Source: Paenalcaligenes sp050487225 (lineage in GTDB: Bacteria; Pseudomonadota; Gammaproteobacteria; Burkholderiales; Burkholderiaceae_B). Taken from it: 64,000 nucleotides of DNA. Of the stretch, positions 34,037 to 44,137 are shown piece by piece (position 1 is the stretch's first letter; the number at the start of each line of letters is the position of its first letter). The stretch lies in NCBI RefSeq assembly GCF_050487225.1, contig NZ_JBKQGY010000002.1, forward strand, positions 124,001-188,000. Direction: 5' to 3'. The notes under the pieces are model-generated. The model saw only the letters and a program-made list of their open reading frames with translations. It was not told the DNA's origin and ran no database searches. Both the position numbers and the translations under genes were made by a program.

Positions 34037-37000
34037 TTAATCCGTGGAAGAGAACCAACGGTACACCAACGCCAAGCCGTTTACCGTACCCACATTCAGC
34101 TCTGCTGTCAGTCTGCGTGTGAGCTGGTAACTGGCTCTACCCACCGTTCCGGTATCGGACAGTGCCTGCTGCAAGCTCAAGGTAATGTTAGAACCTATCT
34201 GCTTGCTGATCTGCAAGAACTGGCGTTCCATATCGGTGGTACCGCTATCAATGCCACCAATGGTGCTCTCTACCGGCAAAATACTACCTGCGCTGCCTAG
34301 CTCACCGGATTTCATGGTGACCTCATCAATACCGAACTGTCGGTAGAACGGCTCGCCCGTGTCGTCGCCGCCAATAAATGAAGCCCCTACCGAGAACAAC
34401 AGCGCCAAATCGCTACCGTTATCATCCGTGCCATGGCCAAACAACAACCACGACAGTTTCTCTACGTTATCAACATCTGGGTACGATACCAAATCAATGC
34501 GTGGTTTACGCGCCGTACCTACCACCTTCACACCCGCCTGCACAGCTAAACCCGTACGCAGCGCTTCTATATCCAAAATAGGATTGGTGATATCGCCTTG
34601 GAAGGTAATAGAACCTCGGCGTAGCTGTAAACGCTGGCCGTATTGCTCGATGGCACCACCACGAGTGCGCAGCGCACCAAAACCGTTCAACTGGCCATCA
34701 AACATACTGACACGTAACTGCCCTACCAAACCTGAGTTCACCCCATAGCCTGTTAAATAGAAACGTGGCCCTAAATCAACTTCCACGTTCATACTGAGGT
34801 CTGTCGTACTTGGTGGCGGTTGTTCTTCTAACGTTTGTCCGGCACGCAACACCACGATATCGCTATCAATGGTAGGAATGCCACCCAGCATATCCAAGTT
34901 AAACCAACCCGCATCTACCGTCACCTTACCGGTTAAGGCAATTTGCGGCAGTACCAAATTGGCATCGATGTTACCACTCACCATCGCATATCTATCCGCA
35001 CGCTGCAAGATAGGATAGCGGAACAGTTCTGTTAGGAATTTACCCGTAGAGTTTTCTAAATCCCACTCTCCCGAGACCTTCAAGAAGCCGCCTTTAGCTT
35101 CAGGGTTCTCGCTAATCCAGGTTGCTGTACGCCACTCTTTAGGCTCTACACGCAATACGGCAGGGAAGTACAACTGATCCAAAATAAAGCGTTGATCATC
35201 AATACGCGCATCTAAACTACCGTCTAGCAAACGAATACCGTCATCCAACCGAGTCACGCGTAGTTCTCGGCCTTGGATTTGACCTTGGCTAGAGAAGTAC
35301 CCCGATGGACGCATTTCCATATCCACCTTGGCATTTAAGCGGCCACGCAACTCCATGGCATCACCCAGAATCAGATTAGTCCAGCCCAAGTCTGCCACAT
35401 TGGCTTCTAGGGATGCTTTGACCAAATCGGAGTCTCGTAGATGAAAACCTTGCTCCGGCGTGAAGCGTAACAGCGCATTCACATCGCCTAGCACTTCACC
35501 CATCTTGCTGGTTTTAACCGCTAACCGCGCCTGCACACGACTATCGCTACCTGTAGGCACCAAGTTCACTTGCAAGCCTAATTCTGTCAGCCCCAATGGG
35601 AAAGAAGGCTCGGCTGGAATCATGATGTCCCCAGCTAAGTGACGCACAGAAATCTGTCCTGCCAGCGCCCCTTGGAAACGCACATTCCAGTCAGCTTCCA
35701 TACGCAAGTCTTCCAAGCGATTGGTTTTGCTGCTGGCGCGCATGTCTTTCACGCCACCACGCTGTTCAGATTCGCTATCCAGCCCCAACTTCGTCTGCAA
35801 CAGTTTCAAACGAGCAGGCGAAATAGAGAATGGCTCTAACCCACCGGCTGTTTGCCAGTTTTCGCCATCCAACGCCGACAACTGGTGCACCAGCGTCACC
35901 CAAGGCTGGTCATTCAGGAAACTTTGTATGCGTGTGGCCTCGGCCTTGAATTGCAACGGCTGTTCGCCTTCGGGCAACTGCAGGAACAGTGGCCATTTGC
36001 TCAGTGTTTGAAGGCCAAAACCCGAGTGATTGACTTTCAAACGGTCTACCGCAGCACGCCACTGTATGGGCTGATCAGCTACATAGTTCAAGTGGCCGTC
36101 TAGCGCGACGTCTACATCCACAGGCCCTTGGCCCAACGATTGGCCAGACTCGTCACCACCCAGATCATACTTAGCTTTCAACGCCAAGCTGTGCTGAACA
36201 ATACCGCCTTTGACCTGCCCCTTAACCGTGGCCGCTCCCACGCCGCTTAAGCTGGCTAGTATTTGCTCTGCCGCAGGCAACGCCACATCCAGTGTTAAGA
36301 CATCCGTAGCCTGACCAAAACCACCTGCTACCGTGACGGTGTTGCGCCCCAAACTCAGCTGTATGTCGCTATTTACCAGTTGGTAGCCTGCCCATTCAGG
36401 CATGCCACTAGGTGCTGTACCAGCTTGCGCCTCTACCGCCACCTTGCCTCGTAAAGGCTGACCATTCCAACGGGACCCCTCGTGCACAGCCAGATTCAAC
36501 TTGGCATTATCCAACTGCATTTCTGGCTGGAAACGTACATCGTAATCCGCATCCAGACTCAATAACGCCGGTAAGGAGGCGTCTGCTAATAACGCCGCCA
36601 CATCCAGATTCTTACTGTGTAGGGTGCCTTGTATACGATCTGTACCATTGTCATCAGACCAATCCAACTTGGCTTGTAGTTCGGTCTCTGAGCCTATTTG
36701 CAAACTGACTAACGCTTGACGCAAGGGCATAGAAGCTTCTGGCAACAAATCGGCGGCAGCCTCAAGGCTGATACCTTGGCCTTTACCGTCCACGCTGACT
36801 TTCATGCCTTGCAACGAACCTTCCAGCCCTGCTTGCAACTCAAATTCACATGCTGCTGTGTCGGTTGACTCGGCCGTCTGCCCTTGATCTGCCAAGCCCG
36901 GCAGGTATTGCTGTGCGCAAATAGCAGCATCATGCTGATCTGTGCTGGCTTTCACACTCAGTGCCGCTTGCATAGGCCAAGGCGCTGCCAGTTGCTCGCT

Positions 37001-37600
37001 ACGCGCTTGCAACTGAATTGCCGCATGAATCTGTTCGTATATAACATCCAGGCTGCGTACCGAGACGCTGGCCTGCCCGCCCTCCAAACTAGCGGCTGCC
37101 GTCAAACCGCCCACAGTGATGGGTAATTCATTACCGTCTTGGGTGAATGCTAATGTCCCCAAGGCCAGCCTATCCACCTGAATATTCACAGGCAAGCTAG
37201 GCATTTCAAAGAGTTCATCAGAGGGTGGCTCAGGCTCTGCGTCGGGTAAGGTTTCTAGCGCTACCGACAAATCACCTACAGATAATTCGCGCACATGCAC
37301 TTTACGCTGCAACAAAGCAGGCCATAACACCTGCAGCTTGGCATCTCGTGCAGCAACTTTTGTACCCGGAATATTGATGTCCAAACTGTCTATTTGCACA
37401 CCGTCCCACAGCGAACCACGCACGCCACGTACTTCACCATCCACAAACGATACTGCCGTACGTAATAGCCATTGCGTTCCGGGTTGTGATGCCACGGCCC
37501 AATACAAGAACCCGCAAATCATTAACAGCCCTAGCACAACGATAGGGCCTGCCCAAAAGACTAAACGCCACCAGAAGGATTTTTTGCTTCGCTTGCTCAA
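34037..37600 (-). CDS. tamB: Translocation and assembly module TamB
   Basis: The 1187-residue protein has one N-terminal transmembrane anchor (about residues 10-35), a very long beta-rich periplasmic region of the AsmA/DUF490 type, and the conserved C-terminal TamB domain ending GLALVYRWFSSTD. It forms the inner-membrane and periplasm-spanning part of the TAM machine with TamA and is also implicated in phospholipid transport to the outer membrane. The start is TTG at 37600, overlapping the tamA stop by 4 bases; the next Met is inside the membrane segment, so TTG is preferred. Confidence 0.93.
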   Translation of the reverse strand: MSKRSKKSFWWRLVFWAGPIVVLGLLMICGFLYWAVASQPGTQWLLRTAVSFVDGEVRGVRGSLWDGVQIDSLDINIPGTKVAARDAKLQVLWPALLQRKVHVRELSVGDLSVALETLPDAEPEPPSDELFEMPSLPVNIQVDRLALGTLAFTQDGNELPITVGGLTAAASLEGGQASVSVRSLDVIYEQIHAAIQLQARSEQLAAPWPMQAALSVKASTDQHDAAICAQQYLPGLADQGQTAESTDTAACEFELQAGLEGSLQGMKVSVDGKGQGISLEAAADLLPEASMPLRQALVSLQIGSETELQAKLDWSDDNGTDRIQGTLHSKNLDVAALLADASLPALLSLDADYDVRFQPEMQLDNAKLNLAVHEGSRWNGQPLRGKVAVEAQAGTAPSGMPEWAGYQLVNSDIQLSLGRNTVTVAGGFGQATDVLTLDVALPAAEQILASLSGVGAATVKGQVKGGIVQHSLALKAKYDLGGDESGQSLGQGPVDVDVALDGHLNYVADQPIQWRAAVDRLKVNHSGFGLQTLSKWPLFLQLPEGEQPLQFKAEATRIQSFLNDQPWVTLVHQLSALDGENWQTAGGLEPFSISPARLKLLQTKLGLDSESEQRGGVKDMRASSKTNRLEDLRMEADWNVRFQGALAGQISVRHLAGDIMIPAEPSFPLGLTELGLQVNLVPTGSDSRVQARLAVKTSKMGEVLGDVNALLRFTPEQGFHLRDSDLVKASLEANVADLGWTNLILGDAMELRGRLNAKVDMEMRPSGYFSSQGQIQGRELRVTRLDDGIRLLDGSLDARIDDQRFILDQLYFPAVLRVEPKEWRTATWISENPEAKGGFLKVSGEWDLENSTGKFLTELFRYPILQRADRYAMVSGNIDANLVLPQIALTGKVTVDAGWFNLDMLGGIPTIDSDIVVLRAGQTLEEQPPPSTTDLSMNVEVDLGPRFYLTGYGVNSGLVGQLRVSMFDGQLNGFGALRTRGGAIEQYGQRLQLRRGSITFQGDITNPILDIEALRTGLAVQAGVKVVGTARKPRIDLVSYPDVDNVEKLSWLLFGHGTDDNGSDLALLFSVGASFIGGDDTGEPFYRQFGIDEVTMKSGELGSAGSILPVESTIGGIDSGTTDMERQFLQISKQIGSNITLSLQQALSDTGTVGRASYQLTRRLTAELNVGTVNGLALVYRWFSSTD

Positions 37601-39366
37601 AACGCGATCCCCAGCGCAAAGTGTAGACGGAGTTTGTGGTCACGTTGGCCGTAGGCCAAATCGACATAAATGGGGCCTGCCGGTGTACGAACCGCCGCAC
37701 CCAAGCCATAACCTAAGTAGGCTTTCATATCGCCAAAGGATTCTGCCGCATCGCCCACGTCCACAAACGCGGTCATACCAAACATACTGGTGAAGTAATG
37801 CGTGTACTCAACGCTGGCCAATGCTAAGGCTGGCGCCCCCACCGTAGCATCACCTTGTTCACGACCAATACTTTGATAGCTATAACCACGAATGCTGCGT
37901 GCGCCCCCAGTACGGAAGCCAAAATCAGGGGGTACGTATTCGGTATCTTTCCAGACCTTGCCTACCTCACCGCGTACGGTCAACACATCATTCGTCCCAA
38001 CAGGCCACCACTGTTGCGCCCGCAAGCTGGTGCGATAAAACGGTTTTTTATTCTTTAAACTCACGCCCGACGCTAAGTTCAGGTCTAGCAAATTACCGGA
38101 TGTGGGGTCATACAGACTATCTACATCGCGACGCAACCACTGCCACGTCCCTATAACGGAAGGCGTTTTAAAGCGTCCCACGCCATCAATGCGGTTTTCA
38201 TCCCACGAACCAATCAGGCTCCACTGCACCTTGTAGTCCACGCCAGCTTGGCTTTTACGCTCTTTGCTAAGCTTCCAGCCCCCTGCTAAACGGGTGGTTT
38301 CTAGCCCCTGTATGTCCTCGTGTTGAACCAATACCCCTAGGCTGTTCTGGTAGCCGCCAATAGTGGGCGGTAAATATACATCCGTAAAAAACCGTTGGCG
38401 GTCTTTATCCACCCCAATCCCGGTTTCTGTCCATACGGGCAAGCCAAACACCACGTTCTGGCGGTATAAGCCTTCGGCACGTATACCATGATCACTGTCT
38501 GCACCCAATGAGCCAGTGAAACGACGCGCAGGCGCTTCGGTCACACGAATGCTCACCGGGATCTCTACCTCGCCGTCAGAACGTACCCGCTGATTAGGCG
38601 AGGTATCGTCCATGGTGACAAACGCCCCCATAAAGAAACTGGTGTTTTGCAGCGCTTGTTGCCACTCATCCAATTTATCTTGGTCGTAAGGATCGCCGGG
38701 GCTATAGCGTACATAACGGTGGATTAGGCTTTCAGGCACGCGTTTCAAACCTGATGTATAAAGCTGCCCCATACGCACACGCGGACCACTACGTATCGCC
38801 AGTTCTAGATCGGCCTTACCTTCTTCGGCATGCACCACCGCACGTGTTTGTTCATAACGTGCGAAATAAAAATCTTTGTTTTTCACGCCCAGCAACAAAT
38901 CTTGCTTTGCGCTGGACCATTTATTGTTGAGGAACACATCCCCAACTTTCAGCGGCAAGTCGGCACGCAACCCCTCTACCCGCACCGCAAATTCGGGCTG
39001 GTTGATTTGTCCGCTTAGTTTGATATCTACCTTGTCTACCAGAGTACGCACACCCGGTTGAATCAAGATATCCCACGTTTCTTGCTCGCCAATTTCACCG
39101 ATCTCCACCGTGACGATGGAGTCGTAATAACCTTGCGTTTGCAACGCTGAAATTGTGGCGTCATGCGCTCTACGGCGCAAACGAGAAACCTCGGATAAGT
39201 CCTGGTCTTCTGCCAGGCGGGTGATAGCCTCCACAGCGCCATGGATAACACGCAATGCATCGGGGCCTACGCCACCAGGATCAATCACTACTTCAGGCAC
39301 CATCGCGGCGCTTACGCTCTGACTACATGCCAGAGCGAGCATCCATCCCGCCGTGCGTACACCCAT
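37597..39366 (-). CDS. tamA: Translocation and assembly module TamA (Omp85 family)
   Basis: The 589-residue outer-membrane protein has a signal peptide (cleavage after VSAA near residue 21), three POTRA-like repeats over about residues 30-270, and a 16-strand barrel. The barrel contains RTGGARSIRGYSYQSIGRE, the L6 loop RGY motif of Omp85 proteins, and ends with the strand YGQRDHKLRLHFALGIAF. It works with TamB in outer-membrane protein assembly. ATG 39366; the 3' end overlaps tamB. Confidence 0.93.
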   Translation of the reverse strand: MGVRTAGWMLALACSQSVSAAMVPEVVIDPGGVGPDALRVIHGAVEAITRLAEDQDLSEVSRLRRRAHDATISALQTQGYYDSIVTVEIGEIGEQETWDILIQPGVRTLVDKVDIKLSGQINQPEFAVRVEGLRADLPLKVGDVFLNNKWSSAKQDLLLGVKNKDFYFARYEQTRAVVHAEEGKADLELAIRSGPRVRMGQLYTSGLKRVPESLIHRYVRYSPGDPYDQDKLDEWQQALQNTSFFMGAFVTMDDTSPNQRVRSDGEVEIPVSIRVTEAPARRFTGSLGADSDHGIRAEGLYRQNVVFGLPVWTETGIGVDKDRQRFFTDVYLPPTIGGYQNSLGVLVQHEDIQGLETTRLAGGWKLSKERKSQAGVDYKVQWSLIGSWDENRIDGVGRFKTPSVIGTWQWLRRDVDSLYDPTSGNLLDLNLASGVSLKNKKPFYRTSLRAQQWWPVGTNDVLTVRGEVGKVWKDTEYVPPDFGFRTGGARSIRGYSYQSIGREQGDATVGAPALALASVEYTHYFTSMFGMTAFVDVGDAAESFGDMKAYLGYGLGAAVRTPAGPIYVDLAYGQRDHKLRLHFALGIAF

Positions 39367-39392
39367 AAAAACCCGCCTGTACCAGAATTATC

Positions 39393-40481
39393 TTATAAAG
39401 CTCGGGGGACAACCTTAGGACGTTGCGCCGACGTATCCACAGGCAGTACCGCGACATTAGCAGCCACACGGCTGGCAATTTCATGATAAATCGCTGCTTC
39501 TCTGCTTTGTGGCGCTGCCAAAACGGTAGGCAAACCCGAGTCAGTTTGTTCCCGAATACTCATTGCCAAAGGCAGCGCCCCCAGCCAGGGTACATTGTAC
39601 TGACTTGCCATATCCCGGCCACCATGTTTACCAAAAATTGCTTCTTCGTGACCGCACTGGCTGCACACATGCACCGACATGTTTTCAACCACGCCCAGTA
39701 CCGGTACGTCTACCTTTTGGAACATTTTTAGCCCTTTGCGAGCATCGATCAGTGCCATATCTTGTGGCGTGGTCACGACGACCGCCGCTGTCAGAGGCAC
39801 CTTCTGCGACAACGTCAGCGCAATGTCACCCGTACCCGGAGGCATATCGATGATCAGGTAATCCAAGTCTTCCCACGCGGTTTGCGTCAACAACTGCAAC
39901 AACGCTTGGGTAACCATAGGACCACGCCAAATCGCTGGCGCATCGTCATCAATCAAGAAACCAATAGAGTTTGCCTGCAACCCGTGCCCAATCATGGGTT
40001 TCATCAGGTTTTCAGGTGTCATTTGTGGCTTGCCACTCAACCCCAACATCGTCGGCACGCTAGGGCCGTAAATATCGGCATCCAACAACCCCACACGCGC
40101 ACCTTGCATGTGCAAGGCCAACGCCAAGTTTACCGAGGTCGTACTTTTACCCACACCGCCCTTACCAGAGGCCACCGCAATAATATTGCGCACGTTGCCC
40201 ATAGGACGTAGATCAGGTTGTACCGCGTGTGTTAGCACTTTCAGCCCTAGAGTAAGTTTGCCCAAGGCCACCCCTACAGTTTCCAACGCGGGAATCAAAC
40301 GCTCTTTAAACTGCTCTTGACCACCACTGTCGGTGGTGTAACCCAAGTTCAATGCAATATCTGCCACCTGCCCATTCAGCGTGACACAGCAACTTTCAGG
40401 GCTCACTTCCAGTTTTTTACGTGTATAGGGATCCGTTACGCTACGTAACGCATTCACCACATCAACTGTGTTTACATTCAT
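39393..40481 (-). CDS. apbC: Iron-sulfur cluster carrier ATPase ApbC (Mrp/NBP35 family)
   Basis: The 362-residue P-loop ATPase has an N-terminal DUF59/MIP18 domain (about residues 8-80), the deviant Walker A GKGGVGKST at 106-114, and a C-terminal CSQCGHEE motif whose two cysteines bridge a [4Fe-4S] cluster in a homodimer. It hands clusters to apo-proteins in the cytoplasm. It precedes tamA by 26 bases and is divergent from a small membrane-protein gene. Its location next to metG is common in proteobacteria. Confidence 0.95.
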   Translation of the reverse strand: MNVNTVDVVNALRSVTDPYTRKKLEVSPESCCVTLNGQVADIALNLGYTTDSGGQEQFKERLIPALETVGVALGKLTLGLKVLTHAVQPDLRPMGNVRNIIAVASGKGGVGKSTTSVNLALALHMQGARVGLLDADIYGPSVPTMLGLSGKPQMTPENLMKPMIGHGLQANSIGFLIDDDAPAIWRGPMVTQALLQLLTQTAWEDLDYLIIDMPPGTGDIALTLSQKVPLTAAVVVTTPQDMALIDARKGLKMFQKVDVPVLGVVENMSVHVCSQCGHEEAIFGKHGGRDMASQYNVPWLGALPLAMSIREQTDSGLPTVLAAPQSREAAIYHEIASRVAANVAVLPVDTSAQRPKVVPRAL

Positions 40482-40587
40482 TTACTCATCATCCTGCACA
40501 GATACGTGCTAACACTACAACAACCGCCACCGTAAAAATAGCGGAACGAGGGAATTTTTTGCATCAAAAGCTGTCATACTTAATGCT

Positions 40588-40866
40588 ATGAATACATTTA
40601 CTCAAATACTCCGAGCTGTACTATTCGCAATGCTGACTGTCATAGGCATGATTATGGCGGTTATTTTCATGGCGTCTACAGCCTTAGCCATTGCCATCCT
40701 ATACATTGTTGCGCGTATTAGTGGCCGACCATTTGGTATTCGCTCCTACTGGCAAAACCGCCGTCGTCCTAATCCTGCACAAGCGTTTCAAGAGCGCCAG
40801 CAGAATACGGCCAGACCGCCTAAGCCACAAAATGTCAGCGACATAGAGATGCGCGAACTCAACTAG
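40588..40866 (+). CDS. Small membrane protein of unknown function
   Basis: The 92-residue product has one long or two short hydrophobic helices (about residues 9-46, rich in Met, Ile and Ala), followed by a basic, proline- and glutamine-rich tail (RNRRRPNPAQAF and onward). I do not recognise a family. The gene is divergent from apbC by 106 bases and 87 bases before metG, same strand. Composition is like that of neighbours, and the hydrophobic then polar layout supports a real protein rather than a chance frame. Confidence 0.6.
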   Translation: MNTFTQILRAVLFAMLTVIGMIMAVIFMASTALAIAILYIVARISGRPFGIRSYWQNRRRPNPAQAFQERQQNTARPPKPQNVSDIEMRELN

Positions 40867-40953
40867 CAGATTTTTACCACAGCATCTGCTATCCTTTCTG
40901 GGCTCCCCTCAGTAGCATGAGGGTATACCCTTCTTTAACCCTAGATAAAGCAT

Positions 40954-43023
40954 ATGTCACGCACGATTTTCGTTACTACGGCCCTACCCTACGCCAATGG
41001 TTCTTTTCACATCGGCCATATCATGGAATACATCCAAGCCGATATCTGGGTCAGGTCAATGCGAATGTCGGGCCACACAGTGCACTTCGTAGGGGCAGAT
41101 GATGCGCACGGCGCTCCCATTATGCTTAAAGCTGAAGCCGAAGGCATTACGCCTGACCAGCTGGTTGAGCGTATTGCGTCTGAGCGCCCACGCTACCTAA
41201 ACGGGTTTCATATCAAATTTGATCACTGGCATCGTACCAACTCGCCAGAGAACAAAGAGCTGTCGCAAAGCATCTATAAAGAGCTAAAGGCTGCTGGTTT
41301 CATTGAAACCCGCACCATCGAACAGTTCTATGACCCCGTCAAAGGTATGTTCCTGCCTGATCGCTACATCAAGGGCGAATGCCCGTCATGTAAAGCTAAA
41401 GATCAGTACGGTGACTCCTGTGAAGTATGTAGCTCGGTGTATTCTCCTACCGACCTCATCAACCCATACTCCACACTCACCAATGCTACGCCCGTCATGC
41501 GTAGTTCAGAACACTTTTTCTTCCGTTTGTCTGACCCCAAATGCGTCGCCTTCTTGAAAGAATGGACCACTGGCGTAGACCGCCACGGCAATCCACGCTT
41601 GCAATCCGAAGTGCTGGGTAAAACCCGCGAGTGGTTGGGCAAAGATGAAGACGGCGAAAGCAACCTGAATGACTGGGACATCTCACGCGATGAGCCCTAC
41701 TTCGGCACACCTATTCCTGATGCTCCTGGCAAATACTTCTACGTGTGGTTGGATGCGCCAGTAGGCTATTTGGCCTCGCTGAAATCCTACTGCGAAGTCA
41801 AAGGCATGGACTTTGATGCCTTGATGGACCCCAATGGCGACACCGAACAGGTGCACTTCATTGGTAAGGATATCGTGTACTTCCACGCCCTATTCTGGCC
41901 TGCTATGTTGAAGTTCTCTGGTCGCAAAACACCAGACTCTTTGAACGTACACGGTTTCATCACCGTTAGCGGCGAGAAAATGTCCAAGAGCCGTGGCACA
42001 GGTATCTCACCACTGCGTTACCTAGAAATAGGTATGGATGCAGAGTGGATGCGTTATTACATTGCCGCCAAACTGAACTCACACGTTGAAGACATGGATT
42101 TCAATCCAGACGACTTCATTGCCCGTGTGAACAGTGACTTGGTAGGCAAGTACGTCAATATTGCTAGCCGTGCCGCAAGCTTCATCAGTAAACACTTTGA
42201 TGGTCAATTGGCCTACGTGGGTGATACAACTGCCATGCAGCAGAACTTCGCCGACACCGCCGCTACCATTCGTGCTGACCTAGAGCGTCGTGAGTACGGC
42301 CGTGCTGTGCGTCAGATTATGGCTTTGGCTGACCAAATCAACCAAGCTTTTGATAACGCTAAGCCATGGTTGTTGGCCAAAGGTATTGCTGAAGCGTCTG
42401 CTGAACAGAAAGCTGAACTGCAAGATATTTGCTCACGCGCACTGGCCGGTTTCAAAGCCCTGTCCGTGATGCTGTCCCCCATCTTGCCGCAACTGAGCCA
42501 AAAAGTAGCGCGCGAACTGCTGGAAATGGACCGCGATTTCGTGTGGACCGATGCCGCAGAACTGCCTACTCGCATCGCTGCCTTCAAACACCTGCTGCAA
42601 CGCGTAGAGCCTGCCAAACTAGACGAGCTGCTGGCACCACCAGAAGCCCCTGTAGTAGAACCAGGCGGCGAGGTCATTGCCGATACTATCGACATCAAAG
42701 ACTTCGGCAAAATCGATTTACGCGTCGCTAAAATTGTGAACTGCACCGAAGTAGAAGGCTCTGACAAACTGCTGTGCCTGACACTAGATTTAGACGAAGG
42801 CCGTCATCGCCAAATCTTCTCTGGCATTAAGTCTGCCTATAAACCCGAAGACCTGATTGGCAAGCTCACCGTTGTAGTGGCCAACCTAGCACCACGCAAA
42901 ATGCGCTTTGGCGTGTCTGAAGGCATGGTACTGGCTGCCAGCCATAACGACAGCAAGGTGAACAACGGTTTGTTCATTCTGGAACCACACAGTGGCGCTA
43001 CGCCAGGTATGCGTATCAGCTAA
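40954..43023 (+). CDS. metG: Methionyl-tRNA synthetase
   Basis: The 689-residue class I synthetase has HIGH near the start (FHIGHIMEY), a zinc-binding insertion with CPSC and CEVC, the KMSKS loop in GEKMSKSRGT and a C-terminal tRNA-binding/dimerisation domain of about 110 residues starting IKDFGKIDLRVAKIV. All domains are intact. Its transcript ends at the hairpin at 43050. Confidence 0.98.
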   Translation: MSRTIFVTTALPYANGSFHIGHIMEYIQADIWVRSMRMSGHTVHFVGADDAHGAPIMLKAEAEGITPDQLVERIASERPRYLNGFHIKFDHWHRTNSPENKELSQSIYKELKAAGFIETRTIEQFYDPVKGMFLPDRYIKGECPSCKAKDQYGDSCEVCSSVYSPTDLINPYSTLTNATPVMRSSEHFFFRLSDPKCVAFLKEWTTGVDRHGNPRLQSEVLGKTREWLGKDEDGESNLNDWDISRDEPYFGTPIPDAPGKYFYVWLDAPVGYLASLKSYCEVKGMDFDALMDPNGDTEQVHFIGKDIVYFHALFWPAMLKFSGRKTPDSLNVHGFITVSGEKMSKSRGTGISPLRYLEIGMDAEWMRYYIAAKLNSHVEDMDFNPDDFIARVNSDLVGKYVNIASRAASFISKHFDGQLAYVGDTTAMQQNFADTAATIRADLERREYGRAVRQIMALADQINQAFDNAKPWLLAKGIAEASAEQKAELQDICSRALAGFKALSVMLSPILPQLSQKVARELLEMDRDFVWTDAAELPTRIAAFKHLLQRVEPAKLDELLAPPEAPVVEPGGEVIADTIDIKDFGKIDLRVAKIVNCTEVEGSDKLLCLTLDLDEGRHRQIFSGIKSAYKPEDLIGKLTVVVANLAPRKMRFGVSEGMVLAASHNDSKVNNGLFILEPHSGATPGMRIS

Positions 43024-43049
43024 TTCCACCTGACACCTACACCACTACA

Positions 43050-43085
43050 GGGGGAAAGCTCATACAGCTTTCCCCCTTTGTTTTT
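43050..43085 (+). terminator. Rho-independent terminator after metG
   Basis: The 11-bp perfect stem GGGGGAAAGCT/AGCTTTCCCCC closes a 5-base loop and is followed by TTTGTTTTT. Confidence 0.92.
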
Positions 43086-43181
43086 AACTACCAGCTAGCG
43101 CGACGCAACGCAAAGAAACCCCTGTAACTTCTACAACTTCGTACAATAGAATCTTATCTATTACTTCCGTGCCGCATCACC

Positions 43182-44123
43182 ATGAATCTACGTTTTCTAG
43201 AAACGTTTATCTGGATCGCCAAGTTAGGCAGTTTTAAGGCTGCAGCCAACAAGCTACACCTGACCCAAGCGGCTATTTCCAGCCGTATTGCTTCGCTGGA
43301 AAGCGACTTGGAACAACAGCTCTTTGAACGCGGTAAACGCGGTTTGCTGTTAACCTCGGCTGGGCAAAAACTACTGGGCTACTCCAAACAGATGCTGCAT
43401 TTGGAGCAAGAGCTGCTCAAAGAGTTAAAAGCGCCAGTGACAGTACGTGGTCGCGTCAGACTAGGCATTATTGATTCGGTGGTGCACACGTGGTTTACCT
43501 CGTTTATTACCACCCTGCACGAGCATCATCCAGAAATTGAAATTGAGCTGACTGTAGAGTCCAGCATGCGGCTACATGACCTGCTTAAACGCGGCCTCAT
43601 TGATGTCGCCCTGCAAACTGACCCCATTCTGGCCGAGGGGGTGCATAACGCACCGGTAGGCACCATGAAAATGGGCTGGATCATTGCTGTTTCACAGCTA
43701 CCGCCACAACCAGTGAAACTGGCTGACATTCTGCAAAACAGTTCTATTGTGACCTTTCCTCGGCACTCGCAACCGCATTTGTTGTTGCTGAACATTCTGG
43801 AACAAGAGGGGTTGCAGCACACCAAAATCCACCACGTATCATCGATCGCGGCCAGTATGTACTTATTGGAAGCAGGGATTGGGGTAGGCGCTGTACCGCT
43901 GGCGGCATATCGCAGCGGGTTTCTGGAAGGTAGATTCTGCGAGTTAAAGTGCGATATCAGCTTGCCTGATATGAGCTTGGTCGCCAGTTGGCGTCCTGAT
44001 GTAATTGCATCACTCACCAATACCATTGTGAACGCTGCCATGCAGGAAATGCGCCGCTTTGCGGAGCTAAATCCTGCAGACTCTAAAGCCAGTTTAGATG
44101 CGAGCGTGTGGTTAGGCAGCTAA
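43182..44123 (+). CDS. LysR-family transcriptional regulator
   Basis: The 313-residue regulator starts with the winged helix FLETFIWIAKLGSFKAAANKLHLTQAAIS, followed by a linker helix and effector-binding domain. Its neighbours are metG upstream and convergent ubiE downstream (14 bases apart), so there is no divergent partner to suggest a target. Function cannot be inferred beyond the family. Confidence 0.88.
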   Translation: MNLRFLETFIWIAKLGSFKAAANKLHLTQAAISSRIASLESDLEQQLFERGKRGLLLTSAGQKLLGYSKQMLHLEQELLKELKAPVTVRGRVRLGIIDSVVHTWFTSFITTLHEHHPEIEIELTVESSMRLHDLLKRGLIDVALQTDPILAEGVHNAPVGTMKMGWIIAVSQLPPQPVKLADILQNSSIVTFPRHSQPHLLLLNILEQEGLQHTKIHHVSSIAASMYLLEAGIGVGAVPLAAYRSGFLEGRFCELKCDISLPDMSLVASWRPDVIASLTNTIVNAAMQEMRRFAELNPADSKASLDASVWLGS

Positions 44124-44137
44124 GACGCAGACGCGTC

